Shown here: positions 44,710 through 53,648 of the stretch, piece after piece
How positions within the stretch are numbered: position 1 is the first letter of the stretch
Layout: every line of letters begins with the position of its first letter
Assembly (NCBI RefSeq): GCF_031010175.1
Contig: NZ_JAUAMB010000004.1
Coordinates: forward strand, 124,001 to 188,000
Reading direction: 5' to 3'
DNA from: Halomonas sp. SpR1
Lineage (GTDB): Bacteria > Pseudomonadota > Gammaproteobacteria > Pseudomonadales > Halomonadaceae
DNA: 64,000 nt
Program-made: the position numbers and the translations under genes
Notes under the pieces: generated by a model
The model's input: only the letters and a program-made list of their open reading frames with translations
Databases searched by the model: none
What the model was told of the DNA's origin: nothing

Positions 44710-45675
44710 ATGCCAACCATCAAAACAGCAGTGGCGACTTTTGCCGCCACGGCAGCACTCACGACAGCAGTAGGGTTTTCAAGCGCCGCTGTTGCTCAGG
44801 AGTTCACTATCGGGGTTTCGATCCCTGCGGCCACCCATGGCTGGACGGGTGGGGTTAACTACCACGCCGAGGAGGCCAAAAAACGTCTTGAAGCGCTCTA
44901 TCCCGATATCGAAATCACCATCTCCACCGCGGGTACAGCCGGTGAGCAGGCCAATGATCTGGAAGACCTGGTATCGCTGCGCAATATCGATGCGTTGGTG
45001 GTGCTGCCGTTTGAGTCTGGCCCGCTGACCGATCCGGTGCGGCGCGTTAAAGACGCCGGTGTGTTTGTGACGGTGGTGGATCGTGGTCTGACGGAAGAGG
45101 GTATCCAGGATCTCTATGTAGCGGGCAACAACTATGAGTTAGGCCGCGTTTCCGGCGAGTACATTCGTGAACAGCTCGACGACGAAGGCGATATTGTCGT
45201 GCTACGCGGTATTCCGACTGTAATCGACGACGAGCGCGTGCAGGGGTTTGAAGAGGCCATCGAAGGCTCCAACGTTAATATTCTCGATATGCAGCACGCC
45301 AACTGGAATCGCGACGATGGCTTTGAGGTCATGCAGGACTATTTATCGCGCTTCGACAAGATCGATGCCGTGTGGGCACAGGATGACGATATCGCTCTAG
45401 GGGTCATCGAGGCGGTGCGCCAAGCGGATCGCGAAGATGAGCTGTTTATCGTTGGCGGTGCGGGTATGAAGGACATCATCAAACGGGTCATGGACGGTGA
45501 CGAGCTGGTGCCGGTAGACGTGTTGTATCCGCCCGCCATGATCGCCACTGCCATGGATCTGACCGTGCAGCACTTTGTCTCCAATGGCCCGGTGCTGGGC
45601 GAGTACATTCTGGGCTCGCCGCTGATCACCCAAGAGAACGCCGAGCAGTACTACTTCCCCGACTCGCCGTTCTGA
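44710..45675 (+). CDS. CUT2 sugar ABC importer periplasmic binding protein (RbsB type)
   Basis: 321-residue receptor. The signal peptide has an apparent cleavage after AVAQ, about residue 30. The mature chain starts EFTIGVSIPAATHGWTGGV, a pattern seen in sugar-binding RbsB relatives, with NDLEDLVSLRNIDALVVLPFES and a C-terminal YYFPDSPF. A strong AAGGAG precedes the ATG. A 12-bp stem-loop follows (45692-45730). The ligand is unknown; its operon partners (isomerase and oxidoreductase) suggest a cyclic or keto sugar rather than plain ribose. Confidence 0.9.
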   Translation: MPTIKTAVATFAATAALTTAVGFSSAAVAQEFTIGVSIPAATHGWTGGVNYHAEEAKKRLEALYPDIEITISTAGTAGEQANDLEDLVSLRNIDALVVLPFESGPLTDPVRRVKDAGVFVTVVDRGLTEEGIQDLYVAGNNYELGRVSGEYIREQLDDEGDIVVLRGIPTVIDDERVQGFEEAIEGSNVNILDMQHANWNRDDGFEVMQDYLSRFDKIDAVWAQDDDIALGVIEAVRQADREDELFIVGGAGMKDIIKRVMDGDELVPVDVLYPPAMIATAMDLTVQHFVSNGPVLGEYILGSPLITQENAEQYYFPDSPF

Positions 45676-45691
45676 TCGCAAATACGGGTCG

Positions 45692-45730
45692 ATAGGCGCG
45701 GGTACAAGCACCACCCCCACCCGTGCCTAT
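45692..45730 (+). other. Stem-loop after the RbsB-type gene
   Basis: ATAGGCGCGGGT (45692-45703) pairs with ACCCGTGCCTAT (45719-45730) over 12 bp with one G-U pair. No U run follows. It probably protects the transporter message or reduces read-through into the isomerase gene. Confidence 0.6.
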
Positions 45731-45764
45731 ACACACTTAATCAAAACAATAGTGAGAGAGTCCT

Positions 45765-46817
45765 ATGAACACAATCAAAGGGCCAGCGCTCTTTCTCGCC
45801 CAGTTCGCCGGTGATGAAGCCCCTTTTAATAGCCTCGATAGTATCGCCGCCTGGGCGTCGTGGTTAGGGTATAAAGGTGTGCAGATTCCCAGTTGGGATG
45901 CGCGCATGATCGATCTAAAGCGCGCCGCCGAGAGCACCACGTATTGCGATGAGATTAAAGGCACCCTGGCAAAACACGGCTTGGCGCTTACCGAACTCTC
46001 CACCCATCTGCAGGGCCAGTTAGTCGCGGTGCATCCGGTTTACGACGAGATGTTCGATGGCTTCGCGGTTCCTGAGGTGCGCGGTAACCCCAAGGCACGC
46101 CAGGAGTGGGCGGTGGATCAGCTCAAGCTGGCGGCCAAGGCGTCGCGAAACCTGGGCCTTACCGATCACGGCACCTTTTCCGGGTCGCTGGCGTGGCCGT
46201 TTATCTACCCCTGGCCCCAGCGCCCGGCGGGCTTGATCGACACCGCGTTTGACGAACTGGCCAAACGCTGGCGGCCGATTCTGGACGCCTTTGACGAAGC
46301 GGGGGTAAATCTCTGCTACGAGATTCATCCCGGCGAAGACCTCCACGACGGCATCACCTTCGAGATGTTTCTTGAGCGGGTTGGCCACCACCCCCGCTGC
46401 CACATTCTTTACGACCCCAGCCACCTGATTCTGCAGCAGCTCGACTACCGCGGTTTTCTGGACGTCTATCGCGAGCATATTCAGATGTTCCACGTTAAAG
46501 ACGCCGAGTTTAATCCCAGCCCCAAGCAGGGCGTTTACTCGGGCTATCAGTCGTGGACCGAGCGCGCCGGACGCTTCCGCTCGCTTGGCGATGGCCAAAT
46601 CGACTTTAAGTCGATCTTCTCGTGGATGGCGGCCAACGACTACCACGGCTGGGCGGTACTGGAGTGGGAGTGCTGCCTGAAACACCCGGAAGTCGGCGCC
46701 CGTGAAGGTGCGACCTTTATCCGCGACCACATTATTGAAGTCACCGAGCGGGCATTTGACGACTTTGCCGACGGTGGCTCTGACGTGGCAGCCAATCGAC
46801 GCATCCTGGGCCTTTAA
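45765..46817 (+). CDS. Xylose-isomerase-like TIM-barrel sugar isomerase/epimerase (IolE/YcjR-like)
   Basis: 350-residue AP-endonuclease-2/xylose-isomerase-like barrel. The family metal ligands are visible in CYEIHPGEDLHDG (Glu), ILYDPSHLILQQ (Asp/His), MFHVKDAEF (His/Asp) and AVLEWECCLKHPE (Glu). GAGAGAG lies before the ATG. It sits between a sugar importer and a Gfo/Idh oxidoreductase, the same pairing as in inositol or 3-keto-glycoside pathways. It probably isomerises or epimerises a keto sugar made by the oxidoreductase, or the reverse order. It is not classical xylose isomerase. The substrate is unknown. Confidence 0.85.
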   Translation: MNTIKGPALFLAQFAGDEAPFNSLDSIAAWASWLGYKGVQIPSWDARMIDLKRAAESTTYCDEIKGTLAKHGLALTELSTHLQGQLVAVHPVYDEMFDGFAVPEVRGNPKARQEWAVDQLKLAAKASRNLGLTDHGTFSGSLAWPFIYPWPQRPAGLIDTAFDELAKRWRPILDAFDEAGVNLCYEIHPGEDLHDGITFEMFLERVGHHPRCHILYDPSHLILQQLDYRGFLDVYREHIQMFHVKDAEFNPSPKQGVYSGYQSWTERAGRFRSLGDGQIDFKSIFSWMAANDYHGWAVLEWECCLKHPEVGAREGATFIRDHIIEVTERAFDDFADGGSDVAANRRILGL

Positions 46818-46863
46818 CGATTTAAGACGCAACTAATTTCACGCAAGGGGAGGGCAATACGCT

Positions 46864-48027
46864 ATGAGCACTCAACACGACACCCCGCGTCGGCTCCGCC
46901 TGGGCATGGTGGGCGGCGGCCAGGGCGCGTTTATCGGCGGGGTACACCGCATCGCCGCCCGGCTGGATGACCATTTTGAGCTGGTGGCCGGGGCCTTTGC
47001 TTCTGACCCCGAGCGCAGCCGAGCCGCCGCGGCGGAACTACACGTCGATGATGACCGCGCCTACCCCGATTACCAAACCATGGCTGAAGCGGAGCGCAAG
47101 CGGTCGGATGCCATCGATGTGGTCGCCATTGTGACCCCCAATCATGTCCATTTCGACGTAGCGCGCACCTTTCTTGAAGCGGGCTTTCACGTGATCTGCG
47201 ATAAGCCGATGACGATCACCCTGGAAGAGGCGCAAACCCTTTCCGAACTGGTGGAGCGCACGGGACTGTTTTTCGGCTTAACCCACAACTACTCCGGCTA
47301 TTCGCTGATCCGTCAGGCGCGAGAAATGGTGGCCAACGGCGAGCTTGGAGAACTGCGCGTGGTGCAGGTGGAGTATCCACAGGACTGGCTCTCCACCCGG
47401 CTGGAAGAGAGCGGTGTGAAGCAGGCCGAGTGGCGCACCGACCCCAAACGCAGCGGCCCGGCGGGCTGTTTGGGCGATATCGGCACCCACGCTTACCACC
47501 TGGCGCGCTATGTGACCGGGTTGGAGCTCGAATCACTCGCCGCCGATATGCACACCTTTGTGGACGGCCGTGTGCTGGATGACAACGTGCATATGCTGCT
47601 GCGCTTCAAAGGCGGTGCACGGGGCATGCTGTGGTCGAGCCAAGTTGCACCGGGTAACGAAAACGGCCTGCAGCTACGTGTTTACGGCAGCCAGGGTGGT
47701 CTCTCTTGGCGCCAGGAATCCCCCAACCAATTGGTGCATTCGCCGCTGGGCGAGCCGCCGCGGATTTTAACCCGCAATGGACCGGGCCTAGGTGAAGCTG
47801 CGATGGCAGCAGCGCGCATTCCTGCGGGACATCCGGAAGGCTATCTCGAAGCCTTTGCCCAGCTCTACCGCGATTTCGCGGTGCAAATCTGCGCCCATCA
47901 AAACGCTGGAAACGTTGATGCGCTGGCCGCGCCCACGCCGGGGGTGGCTGACGGCGTTGACGGCCTGAGGTTTATCACCCGCGCGCTGGCTTCATCCGCT
48001 GCCGGTGGGCAGTGGGTGGATGTCTAG
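46864..48027 (+). CDS. Gfo/Idh/MocA-family sugar oxidoreductase
   Basis: 387-residue NAD(P)-dependent oxidoreductase. The N-terminal Rossmann loop is [15 protein letters not shown], the catalytic Lys lies in CDKPMTIT, and [18 protein letters not shown] holds the conserved Asp/His of the C-terminal domain. The length and the [21 protein letters not shown] stretch resemble enzymes acting on sugar C3 or on inositol-like rings. AGGGGAGGG precedes the ATG. Together with the TIM-barrel gene it should convert the sugar imported by the adjacent ABC system into a form for the central routes. It is clearly different from the 312-residue aldose dehydrogenase at 12526. Confidence 0.87.
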   Translation: MSTQHDTPRRLRLGMVGGGQGAFIGGVHRIAARLDDHFELVAGAFASDPERSRAAAAELHVDDDRAYPDYQTMAEAERKRSDAIDVVAIVTPNHVHFDVARTFLEAGFHVICDKPMTITLEEAQTLSELVERTGLFFGLTHNYSGYSLIRQAREMVANGELGELRVVQVEYPQDWLSTRLEESGVKQAEWRTDPKRSGPAGCLGDIGTHAYHLARYVTGLELESLAADMHTFVDGRVLDDNVHMLLRFKGGARGMLWSSQVAPGNENGLQLRVYGSQGGLSWRQESPNQLVHSPLGEPPRILTRNGPGLGEAAMAAARIPAGHPEGYLEAFAQLYRDFAVQICAHQNAGNVDALAAPTPGVADGVDGLRFITRALASSAAGGQWVDV

Positions 48028-48068
48028 AGCACTGTTCAAACACGCAAAAGAGAGAGGTGGGAAACCCT

Positions 48069-48839
48069 ATGAATCAGCATTCAGCGCGCTATGTAAGCCT
48101 TGAGCAGCGTGTGGTCTTTATTACCGGCGGTGGCAGCGGCATTGGTGCCGCGCTTACCCGTGCCTTTCATCATCAGGGCGCGCGGGTGGTGTTTGTCGAT
48201 ATCAACGACGCCGCCAGCGAGGCGCTGGTCGCTGAATTGAGCGCCGAAACCGGCAAGGCGCCGCTGTATCACCACTGCGATATTCGCGATGTGGCCAGCC
48301 TGCAGCGGGTTATCGCCGAGACCGGCCAAAACGTCGGGCCTATTCATACGCTGGTCAACAACGCCGCCAGCGACGACCGACACGACTGGCGGGAGGTGGA
48401 TGTGGCCTATTGGGACGAACGTATGTCGCTCAACCTGCGGCCGATGTTTTTTGCCGCCCAGGCGGCGGCTGAACAGATGATCGAGGCAGGCGGGGGATCG
48501 ATTATCAATTTTGGCTCTGTCAGCGTGCAGATGGCGCTGGGTGGGTTACCCGCTTATGTCACCGCCAAAGCGGCGGCCCACGGCCTGACCCGCAGCCTGG
48601 CCCGGGAGCTGGGTGAGTACAACATCCGCGTAAATACCCTGGTACCCGGTTCGGTGATGACCGAACGCCAGCTCGAAAAATGGATTAGTCCCGAGGACGA
48701 AGTCGCCATTCAACAACGCCAGTGCCTAAAAATACGCTTGGAAGCCCAGCATATCGCCCCCGCCGTGCTGTTTTTAGCCAGTTCTGAAAGCCAGGCCATC
48801 ACCGGCCAGGAGTTGGCGGTGGATGCCGGATGGGCCTGA
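48069..48839 (+). CDS. xylB: D-xylose 1-dehydrogenase (SDR, Caulobacter XylB type)
   Basis: 256-residue short-chain dehydrogenase oxidising D-xylose to xylonolactone. The ATG at 48069 (MNQHSARYVS) follows GAGGTGGGA; the longer frame from 48012 overlaps the previous gene. It has FITGGGSGIGAALTRAF, NNAASDDRHDW, a catalytic Ser in NFGSVS and YVTAK. YWDERMSLNLRPMFF, VPGSVMT.RQ.KW and the DAGWA ending follow the Caulobacter enzyme closely, from memory. It is not a kinase, despite the shared symbol. With xylD, the AraD1-type dehydratase and the semialdehyde dehydrogenase it completes the oxidative xylose route, apart from a lactonase. It is followed by the xylo-oligosaccharide importer. Confidence 0.87.
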   Translation: MNQHSARYVSLEQRVVFITGGGSGIGAALTRAFHHQGARVVFVDINDAASEALVAELSAETGKAPLYHHCDIRDVASLQRVIAETGQNVGPIHTLVNNAASDDRHDWREVDVAYWDERMSLNLRPMFFAAQAAAEQMIEAGGGSIINFGSVSVQMALGGLPAYVTAKAAAHGLTRSLARELGEYNIRVNTLVPGSVMTERQLEKWISPEDEVAIQQRQCLKIRLEAQHIAPAVLFLASSESQAITGQELAVDAGWA

Positions 48840-48874
48840 GTCCGCTTACTTTTAAATAATATTAGGAGAATATC

Positions 48875-50164
48875 ATGCAGGTAGCTAACAACTACAACGC
48901 GCCCTGTTCACGCCCGCGTCATTTAGCACTCGCCGTTGCAGTTGCTGCTGCCTTGGGTTCAGTCGCCGCCGCGGCTGACACCACGGTGACAGTGTTAAGG
49001 GTTGAGAGCAGTAGCGCTGAAAAGCGCTACTACGATGAAGTAGTCGCCGCATTTGAGGCGCAAAACCCCGAGATTAATGTCGAGTTTGAATACCTTGCCA
49101 ACGAGGCTTACAAAACGCGCCTGCCCACCATGCTGCAGTCCAGCCAGCGCCCGGATATCTATTACACCTGGGGCGGCGAAGGGCTGCGCGATCAGGTGGA
49201 TGCGGGCTTTGTGCGCGACTTGACCGAGCCGATGCGCGATGGCTGGCAGGATATCTACCCCGCGTCAGCGGTGCGCGCCTTCACCCTGGATGATCGGGTC
49301 TATGGCGCGCCGCTCTACGCCACAGTTGTGGGTATCTGGGCGAACACCGCGCTGACTGAGCAAGCGGGGGTCGATGCAGAAGCGATCAAGACCTGGGAGG
49401 ATTTTGAAAGCGCCGTGGTGGCGCTGCGGGAAGAGGGCATAACCCCGCTGGTAGTCGGTGGTCAGGATGGCTGGCCGCTGCACTTTTATTGGGGCTCTTT
49501 AGTCACCCGCCTAGCCGGTGGTGAGGGCATCGAAGCGGCCAAAAGCGGTGACAACGGTGGCTTTAACGGCGAGCCCTTTGTACGCGCTGGCGAGATGCTG
49601 CAGTCGCTGGTTGAGCTTGACCCTTTCCAGCCAGGCTTTATGGCTACTTCCTACGAGCGCGCCAGCGGCATGTTTGGCGATGGGGAAGCTGCCTTTCACG
49701 TGATGGGTGACTGGGACTACCTCCCTTCCAAACAGCGCTCGGTGAGCGGTGACGGTGTTCCGGATGACGACTTGCGGTTTATTCCTTTTCCCGAAGTCGC
49801 TGGTGGTGAGGGCAACGCGCAAAGTTTTGGCGGCATGAACGGTTTTGCAGTCACCCGTGACGCGCCCGATGAAGCGGTAGAGTTCCTGCGCTTTCTACTC
49901 AATGCGGAGAATCAGCGTAAAGCGGCGGCGACGGGAATCTTTGTGCCAGTCGCCGAGGGCTCCGCCGAAGCGCTTGAAACCCCTTATGCCCGCCGGGTTG
50001 CAGAAATTCTTGATGAGTCTGAGTTCCATCAGGTGTTTCTGGATCAAGCGCTGGGCACTTCCGTTGGCGCGACGATTAACGATATCAGCGGTGACTTGGC
50101 GCAAGGCGTTATTACTCCAGAAGAGGCCGCCGAGCGGGTCGAAGAAACCTGGCAATTTAGATGA
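48875..50164 (+). CDS. ABC importer extracellular sugar-binding protein (family 1), xylo-oligosaccharide type
   Basis: 429-residue periplasmic receptor with a long signal peptide (hydrophobic part about 17-32, ending VAAAA). The mature chain begins DTTVTVLRVESSSAEKRYYDEVV, and YYTWGGEGLRDQVDAGFV and VMGDWDYLP are typical of CUT1 receptors for xylosides and related oligomers. TAGGAG lies before the ATG. The following permeases, GH43 beta-xylosidase and ATPase genes complete the system, so a xylo-oligosaccharide ligand is well supported by context. Confidence 0.9.
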   Translation: MQVANNYNAPCSRPRHLALAVAVAAALGSVAAAADTTVTVLRVESSSAEKRYYDEVVAAFEAQNPEINVEFEYLANEAYKTRLPTMLQSSQRPDIYYTWGGEGLRDQVDAGFVRDLTEPMRDGWQDIYPASAVRAFTLDDRVYGAPLYATVVGIWANTALTEQAGVDAEAIKTWEDFESAVVALREEGITPLVVGGQDGWPLHFYWGSLVTRLAGGEGIEAAKSGDNGGFNGEPFVRAGEMLQSLVELDPFQPGFMATSYERASGMFGDGEAAFHVMGDWDYLPSKQRSVSGDGVPDDDLRFIPFPEVAGGEGNAQSFGGMNGFAVTRDAPDEAVEFLRFLLNAENQRKAAATGIFVPVAEGSAEALETPYARRVAEILDESEFHQVFLDQALGTSVGATINDISGDLAQGVITPEEAAERVEETWQFR

Positions 50165-50177
50165 TCCGTACTTAGGC

Positions 50178-50202
50178 GAGCACGAACGAGGCGTTCGTGC
50201 TC
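50178..50202 (+). other. Stem-loop after the binding-protein gene of the xyloside operon
   Basis: Perfect 10-bp stem GAGCACGAAC/GTTCGTGCTC with a 5-base loop, followed by TTTCT. It begins 14 bases past the stop. It could terminate part of the transcripts, giving excess binding protein. Confidence 0.65.
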
Positions 50203-50227
50203 TTTCTGCTCTGCCTCGGAGTTTGCT

Positions 50228-51160
50228 ATGACCACGCTTGACCGAACGACCGTGCCGCGAAGAGGAAATGCCGACCGGGTGAAGAAAGGCTTGGTGAGCG
50301 GAAAATTCACCGCGCTGCTGATCCTGCTGCCGCCGGCGTTAATTCTGTTTTCGCTGTTTGTCATTCTGCCGCTCGCGGATGCTGTTTATTACAGTGGCTT
50401 TTCCTGGAATGGCTATGGCGCGCCCAGTGACTTTGTCGGCGCGCAAAATTATCAACGCCTGCTGGATCACTCGGTGTTTCATACCGCGCTGTGGAATACC
50501 GCCAAGCTTATTCTGGTCTCGCTACTGATCCAGATGCCCCTGGCGCTGGGGCTGGCGCTGTTGGTGTACCGTAAAACGCCCACCAATACCCTGTTTAGGC
50601 TGGTGTTTTTCCTGCCCTATATCCTGGCCGAAGTGGCCGCCGGGCTTATCTGGAGCTTTGTTTTTGACGGTGACTACGGCATTACCAGCTCGCTGCTGCA
50701 TGCCATGGGGCAGGAGTCGGTGTATGTGCTGGCCGATCACCAGTGGGCGTTCCCCGCGATTATGACGGTGATCGTTTGGAAGTACTTTGGCTTCCATATG
50801 ATGATCTATATTGCCGCCCTGCAGGGCGTGCCCAAGGATCTTGTCGAGGCTGCCAAGCTGGAAGGGGCAAAACCCAGGCAAGTCGCTCTCTTTGTGCAAA
50901 TCCCACTGATTAAGCACGCCCTCGTCGTCAGTGGTTTCTTTGCCATTATCGGCTCGCTACAGATCTTCGACATTATTATTCCCATGACCAACGGTGGCCC
51001 GTCCAACTCGACCCATACCATCGTCACTTACCTCTACAGCTTCGGCCTCTCACGGCTCAATATTGGCTTCGGTAGCGCCGCTGCGGTGGTGCTGTTCGTG
51101 CTCGCTATCGGGATCGCCTTCTTCTACCAACGCACCACGTCCAAGGGGAGTAAGGCATGA
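50228..51160 (+). CDS. ABC sugar importer permease 1 (MalF-like)
   Basis: 310-residue CUT1 membrane subunit with six helices and the coupling loop EAAKLEGAKPRQVALFVQIPL (near residue 215). CGGAG lies about 8 bases before the ATG. Its stop overlaps the next start (ATGA). It belongs with the xyloside-binding protein upstream and the permease and ATPase downstream. Confidence 0.9.
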   Translation: MTTLDRTTVPRRGNADRVKKGLVSGKFTALLILLPPALILFSLFVILPLADAVYYSGFSWNGYGAPSDFVGAQNYQRLLDHSVFHTALWNTAKLILVSLLIQMPLALGLALLVYRKTPTNTLFRLVFFLPYILAEVAAGLIWSFVFDGDYGITSSLLHAMGQESVYVLADHQWAFPAIMTVIVWKYFGFHMMIYIAALQGVPKDLVEAAKLEGAKPRQVALFVQIPLIKHALVVSGFFAIIGSLQIFDIIIPMTNGGPSNSTHTIVTYLYSFGLSRLNIGFGSAAAVVLFVLAIGIAFFYQRTTSKGSKA

Positions 51161-51984
51161 AAAGTATCACTACCCGAAACACGCTGCGGGTGATCGTCCT
51201 GATTGTGGTGGCCAGTATTGTGATTGGCCCGCTACTGGCGGCGTTCTTCGGTGGCTTTAAGGGCAATGCCGAGCTGCGTACCAATCCGCTGTGGCTGCCC
51301 GACAGTTGGGCTGCCGACAATTACATCGGCATCCTGCTGGATGGCAATTTCTGGCGCTACTTGGGGAACTCGTTTTTCATCTCGCTAATGACGGTGTTCT
51401 TAACCCTGGTGGTGGGGGCCGCTGCGGCTTACGTGTTTTCGCAGATACGCTTTTTCGGCGCCAAGATGATCCTCTCCTACCTACTGCTGGGGCTGATGTT
51501 TCCCTTCGCGGCGGCCATTCTGCCGCTGTTTATCAAGGTGCGCGATTTGGGCCTGCTGGATACCTACTGGGCGGTGATTCTGCCCCAGACGGCGTTTGGT
51601 TTGTCGCTGGCGATCCTGCTGTTTAAGGCCTTCTTCGACCAACTGCCCAAAGAGCTGTTTGAAGCGGCCTACGTGGATGGGTGCAGCTATCTGCGCTTTT
51701 TCTGGTCGTTCACGCTGCCCCTCTCGACTCCCATTCTGGCCACCGTGGGCGTGTTTGTGTTTGTGCAGAGCTGGAATAACTTCCTGCTGCCGTTAGTGGT
51801 GCTCAACGACCGCTCTATCTACACCTGGCCGCTGGGCATGATGCAGTTCCAAGGCGAATACCTGACCCAGTGGAACATGATTCTGGCCTTCGTGACCTTG
51901 ACCATCATTCCGGCGGTTATCTTCTTTCTCGCCGCCCAGAAATACATCGTGGCTGGCCTGACCGGTGGCTCCGTTAAAGGATAA
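51157..51984 (+). CDS. ABC sugar importer permease 2 (MalG-like)
   Basis: 275-residue CUT1 membrane subunit with six helices. The EAA-type coupling loop is FEAAYVDGCSYLRFFWSFTLPL (near 165). GGGGAGTAAGG precedes the overlapping ATG. It pairs with the preceding permease in xylo-oligosaccharide uptake. The beta-xylosidase gene starts 13 bases after its stop. Confidence 0.9.
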   Translation: MKSITTRNTLRVIVLIVVASIVIGPLLAAFFGGFKGNAELRTNPLWLPDSWAADNYIGILLDGNFWRYLGNSFFISLMTVFLTLVVGAAAAYVFSQIRFFGAKMILSYLLLGLMFPFAAAILPLFIKVRDLGLLDTYWAVILPQTAFGLSLAILLFKAFFDQLPKELFEAAYVDGCSYLRFFWSFTLPLSTPILATVGVFVFVQSWNNFLLPLVVLNDRSIYTWPLGMMQFQGEYLTQWNMILAFVTLTIIPAVIFFLAAQKYIVAGLTGGSVKG

Positions 51985-51997
51985 AGGAGGATCCCCA

Positions 51998-53644
51998 ATG
52001 AACGATGTTATTCACAACCCGATTCTGGCCGGGTTCAACCCCGACCCCTCGATTTGCCGGGTAGGCGACGACTACTATCTGGCGACGTCAACCTTTGAGT
52101 GGTACCCCGGCGTTCAGATCCACCACTCCCGCGACCTGGCTAACTGGGAATTGGTGACACGGCCATTGAGCCGGGCCAGCCAGCTGGATATGCGCGGCAA
52201 CCCGGACTCCTGCGGCATCTGGGCGCCCTGTTTAAGCTACGCTGACGGCCTGTTTTGGCTGGTCTACACCGATATGAAGCGTTATGAGGGCAACTTTAAG
52301 GATGGCCATAACTACCTGGTCACTGCCCCGCATATCGAGGGGCCCTGGAGCGATCCGGTCTATCTCAATTCGAGCGGCTTTGACCCTTCGCTGTTTCATG
52401 ATAGCGATGGCCGCAAGTGGCTGATTAACCTGCAGTGGGATTATCGCCAGCGGGAAGGGCGGGATCGTTTCGGCGGCATTGTGCTGCAAGAGTATGATCC
52501 TGAGCAGCGCCGCTTAGTGGGGGCTATTACCACTATCTTCACGGGTACCGAACTGAAGCTGACGGAAGGGCCGCATCTCTATCGTCGCGATGGCTGGTAC
52601 TACCTAATCGTCGCCGAGGGCGGCACGGGCTACCAGCATGCGGTGACCATGGCGCGTTCAAAAACGCTAACGGGCCCTTACCAGCTACATCCTCAAACCC
52701 CACTTTTGACGGCTAGCCATGACCCCGATAACCCACTCCAGCGGGCGGGCCATGCGGATTTGGTCGATAGTCCTGAAGGTCATAGCTCTGAAGGTCATAG
52801 CTCTGAAGACCATAGCTACTTGGTGCATTTATGTGGCCGCCCCTTACCGGGAACCCGACTGTCACCGCTGGGGCGCGAGACCGCTATTCAGCGGATGGAG
52901 TGGGGCGCAGATGGCTGGCCACGACTCGCCGATGGAGGCAATACCCCGGCGTTAACGGTCGCCGTGAGCGGGGTAACGCAAAGGCCTCCTGCGCGGGAGG
53001 AGCACTACGAATTCGAAACAGACACCCTGCCCGCCGCGTTTCAATGGCTGCGTACCCCCTATCCTGAACGGCTTTTTTCGCTTACCGAGCGGCCCGGCTA
53101 CCTGCGCCTGTTTGGCCGTGAGTCGGTCGGTTCCTGGTTTGAGCAGGCGTTAGTGGCCCGGCGCCAGGACAGCATCTACTGTAGCGCCGAAACGACGCTT
53201 GAGTTTGAACCTGAAGATATTCAGCAGTTTGCCGGGCTTATCGCCTACTACAACCGCTTCAAGTTTCATTACCTGGCGGTGACCCTGAATGACACCGGCG
53301 ACAAGGTGTTGAGCGTTATCAGTTGCCTGGATGATTGGCCTAACGGGAATCTGGACATCGCGGATGCGAGCGTGCGCCTTGTCCCTGGCACCACGATTCG
53401 GCTCGGGCTGGATATCCACGCCCGGGAGCTGCGCTTTCGCTATGCCCAGGGTGGTGAGGAGTGGCAGTCGATTGGGCCCACGTTAGACGCTGGCCTGCTC
53501 TCCGACGAAGGCAGTGGCCGCGCCCACGGCTACTTTACCGGCACTTTCCTGGGCATGGCCGCCCACGACATTAGCGGACGCGGCACTCCCGCCGACTTCC
53601 AGGCGTTTTGCTATCGCCGCGCCCCTCTTTCAGAGACGAGATAA
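51998..53644 (+). CDS. xynB: Intracellular beta-xylosidase, GH43 (with C-terminal beta-sandwich)
   Basis: Exo-enzyme releasing D-xylose from imported xylo-oligosaccharides. The ATG at 51998 ([10 protein letters not shown]) follows the strong AAAGGAGGA; the longer frame overlaps the permease gene. The 548 residues comprise an N-terminal five-bladed propeller (about 1-310) with base D16 (GFNPDPS), D129 (GFDPSLF) and acid E190 (LTEGPHLY). A C-terminal beta-sandwich (about 335-545) is typical of this GH43 subgroup. No signal peptide is present. The loop after GHADLVDSP carries three copies of a five-residue unit ([15 protein letters not shown]) from a 15-base tandem repeat, longer than expected for the family. 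Confidence 0.92.
   Translation: MNDVIHNPILAGFNPDPSICRVGDDYYLATSTFEWYPGVQIHHSRDLANWELVTRPLSRASQLDMRGNPDSCGIWAPCLSYADGLFWLVYTDMKRYEGNFKDGHNYLVTAPHIEGPWSDPVYLNSSGFDPSLFHDSDGRKWLINLQWDYRQREGRDRFGGIVLQEYDPEQRRLVGAITTIFTGTELKLTEGPHLYRRDGWYYLIVAEGGTGYQHAVTMARSKTLTGPYQLHPQTPLLTASHDPDNPLQRAGHADLVDSPEGHSSEGHSSEDHSYLVHLCGRPLPGTRLSPLGRETAIQRMEWGADGWPRLADGGNTPALTVAVSGVTQRPPAREEHYEFETDTLPAAFQWLRTPYPERLFSLTERPGYLRLFGRESVGSWFEQALVARRQDSIYCSAETTLEFEPEDIQQFAGLIAYYNRFKFHYLAVTLNDTGDKVLSVISCLDDWPNGNLDIADASVRLVPGTTIRLGLDIHARELRFRYAQGGEEWQSIGPTLDAGLLSDEGSGRAHGYFTGTFLGMAAHDISGRGTPADFQAFCYRRAPLSETR
52775..52819 (+). repeat. 15-bp in-frame tandem repeat inside the beta-xylosidase gene
   Basis: GAAGGTCATAGCTCT occurs twice exactly (52775-52789, 52790-52804), then a third copy with three changes (52805-52819). 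It encodes [15 protein letters not shown] in a loop next to the GHADLV active-site segment. Copy number could change without breaking the frame. Confidence 0.85.
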
Positions 53645-53648
53645 GCTC

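Noticed and set aside
53514..53648. 45-codon extension of the second CUT1 ATPase
   Set aside because: It overlaps the end of the beta-xylosidase gene in another frame, and the ATPase domain starts normally at 53649.
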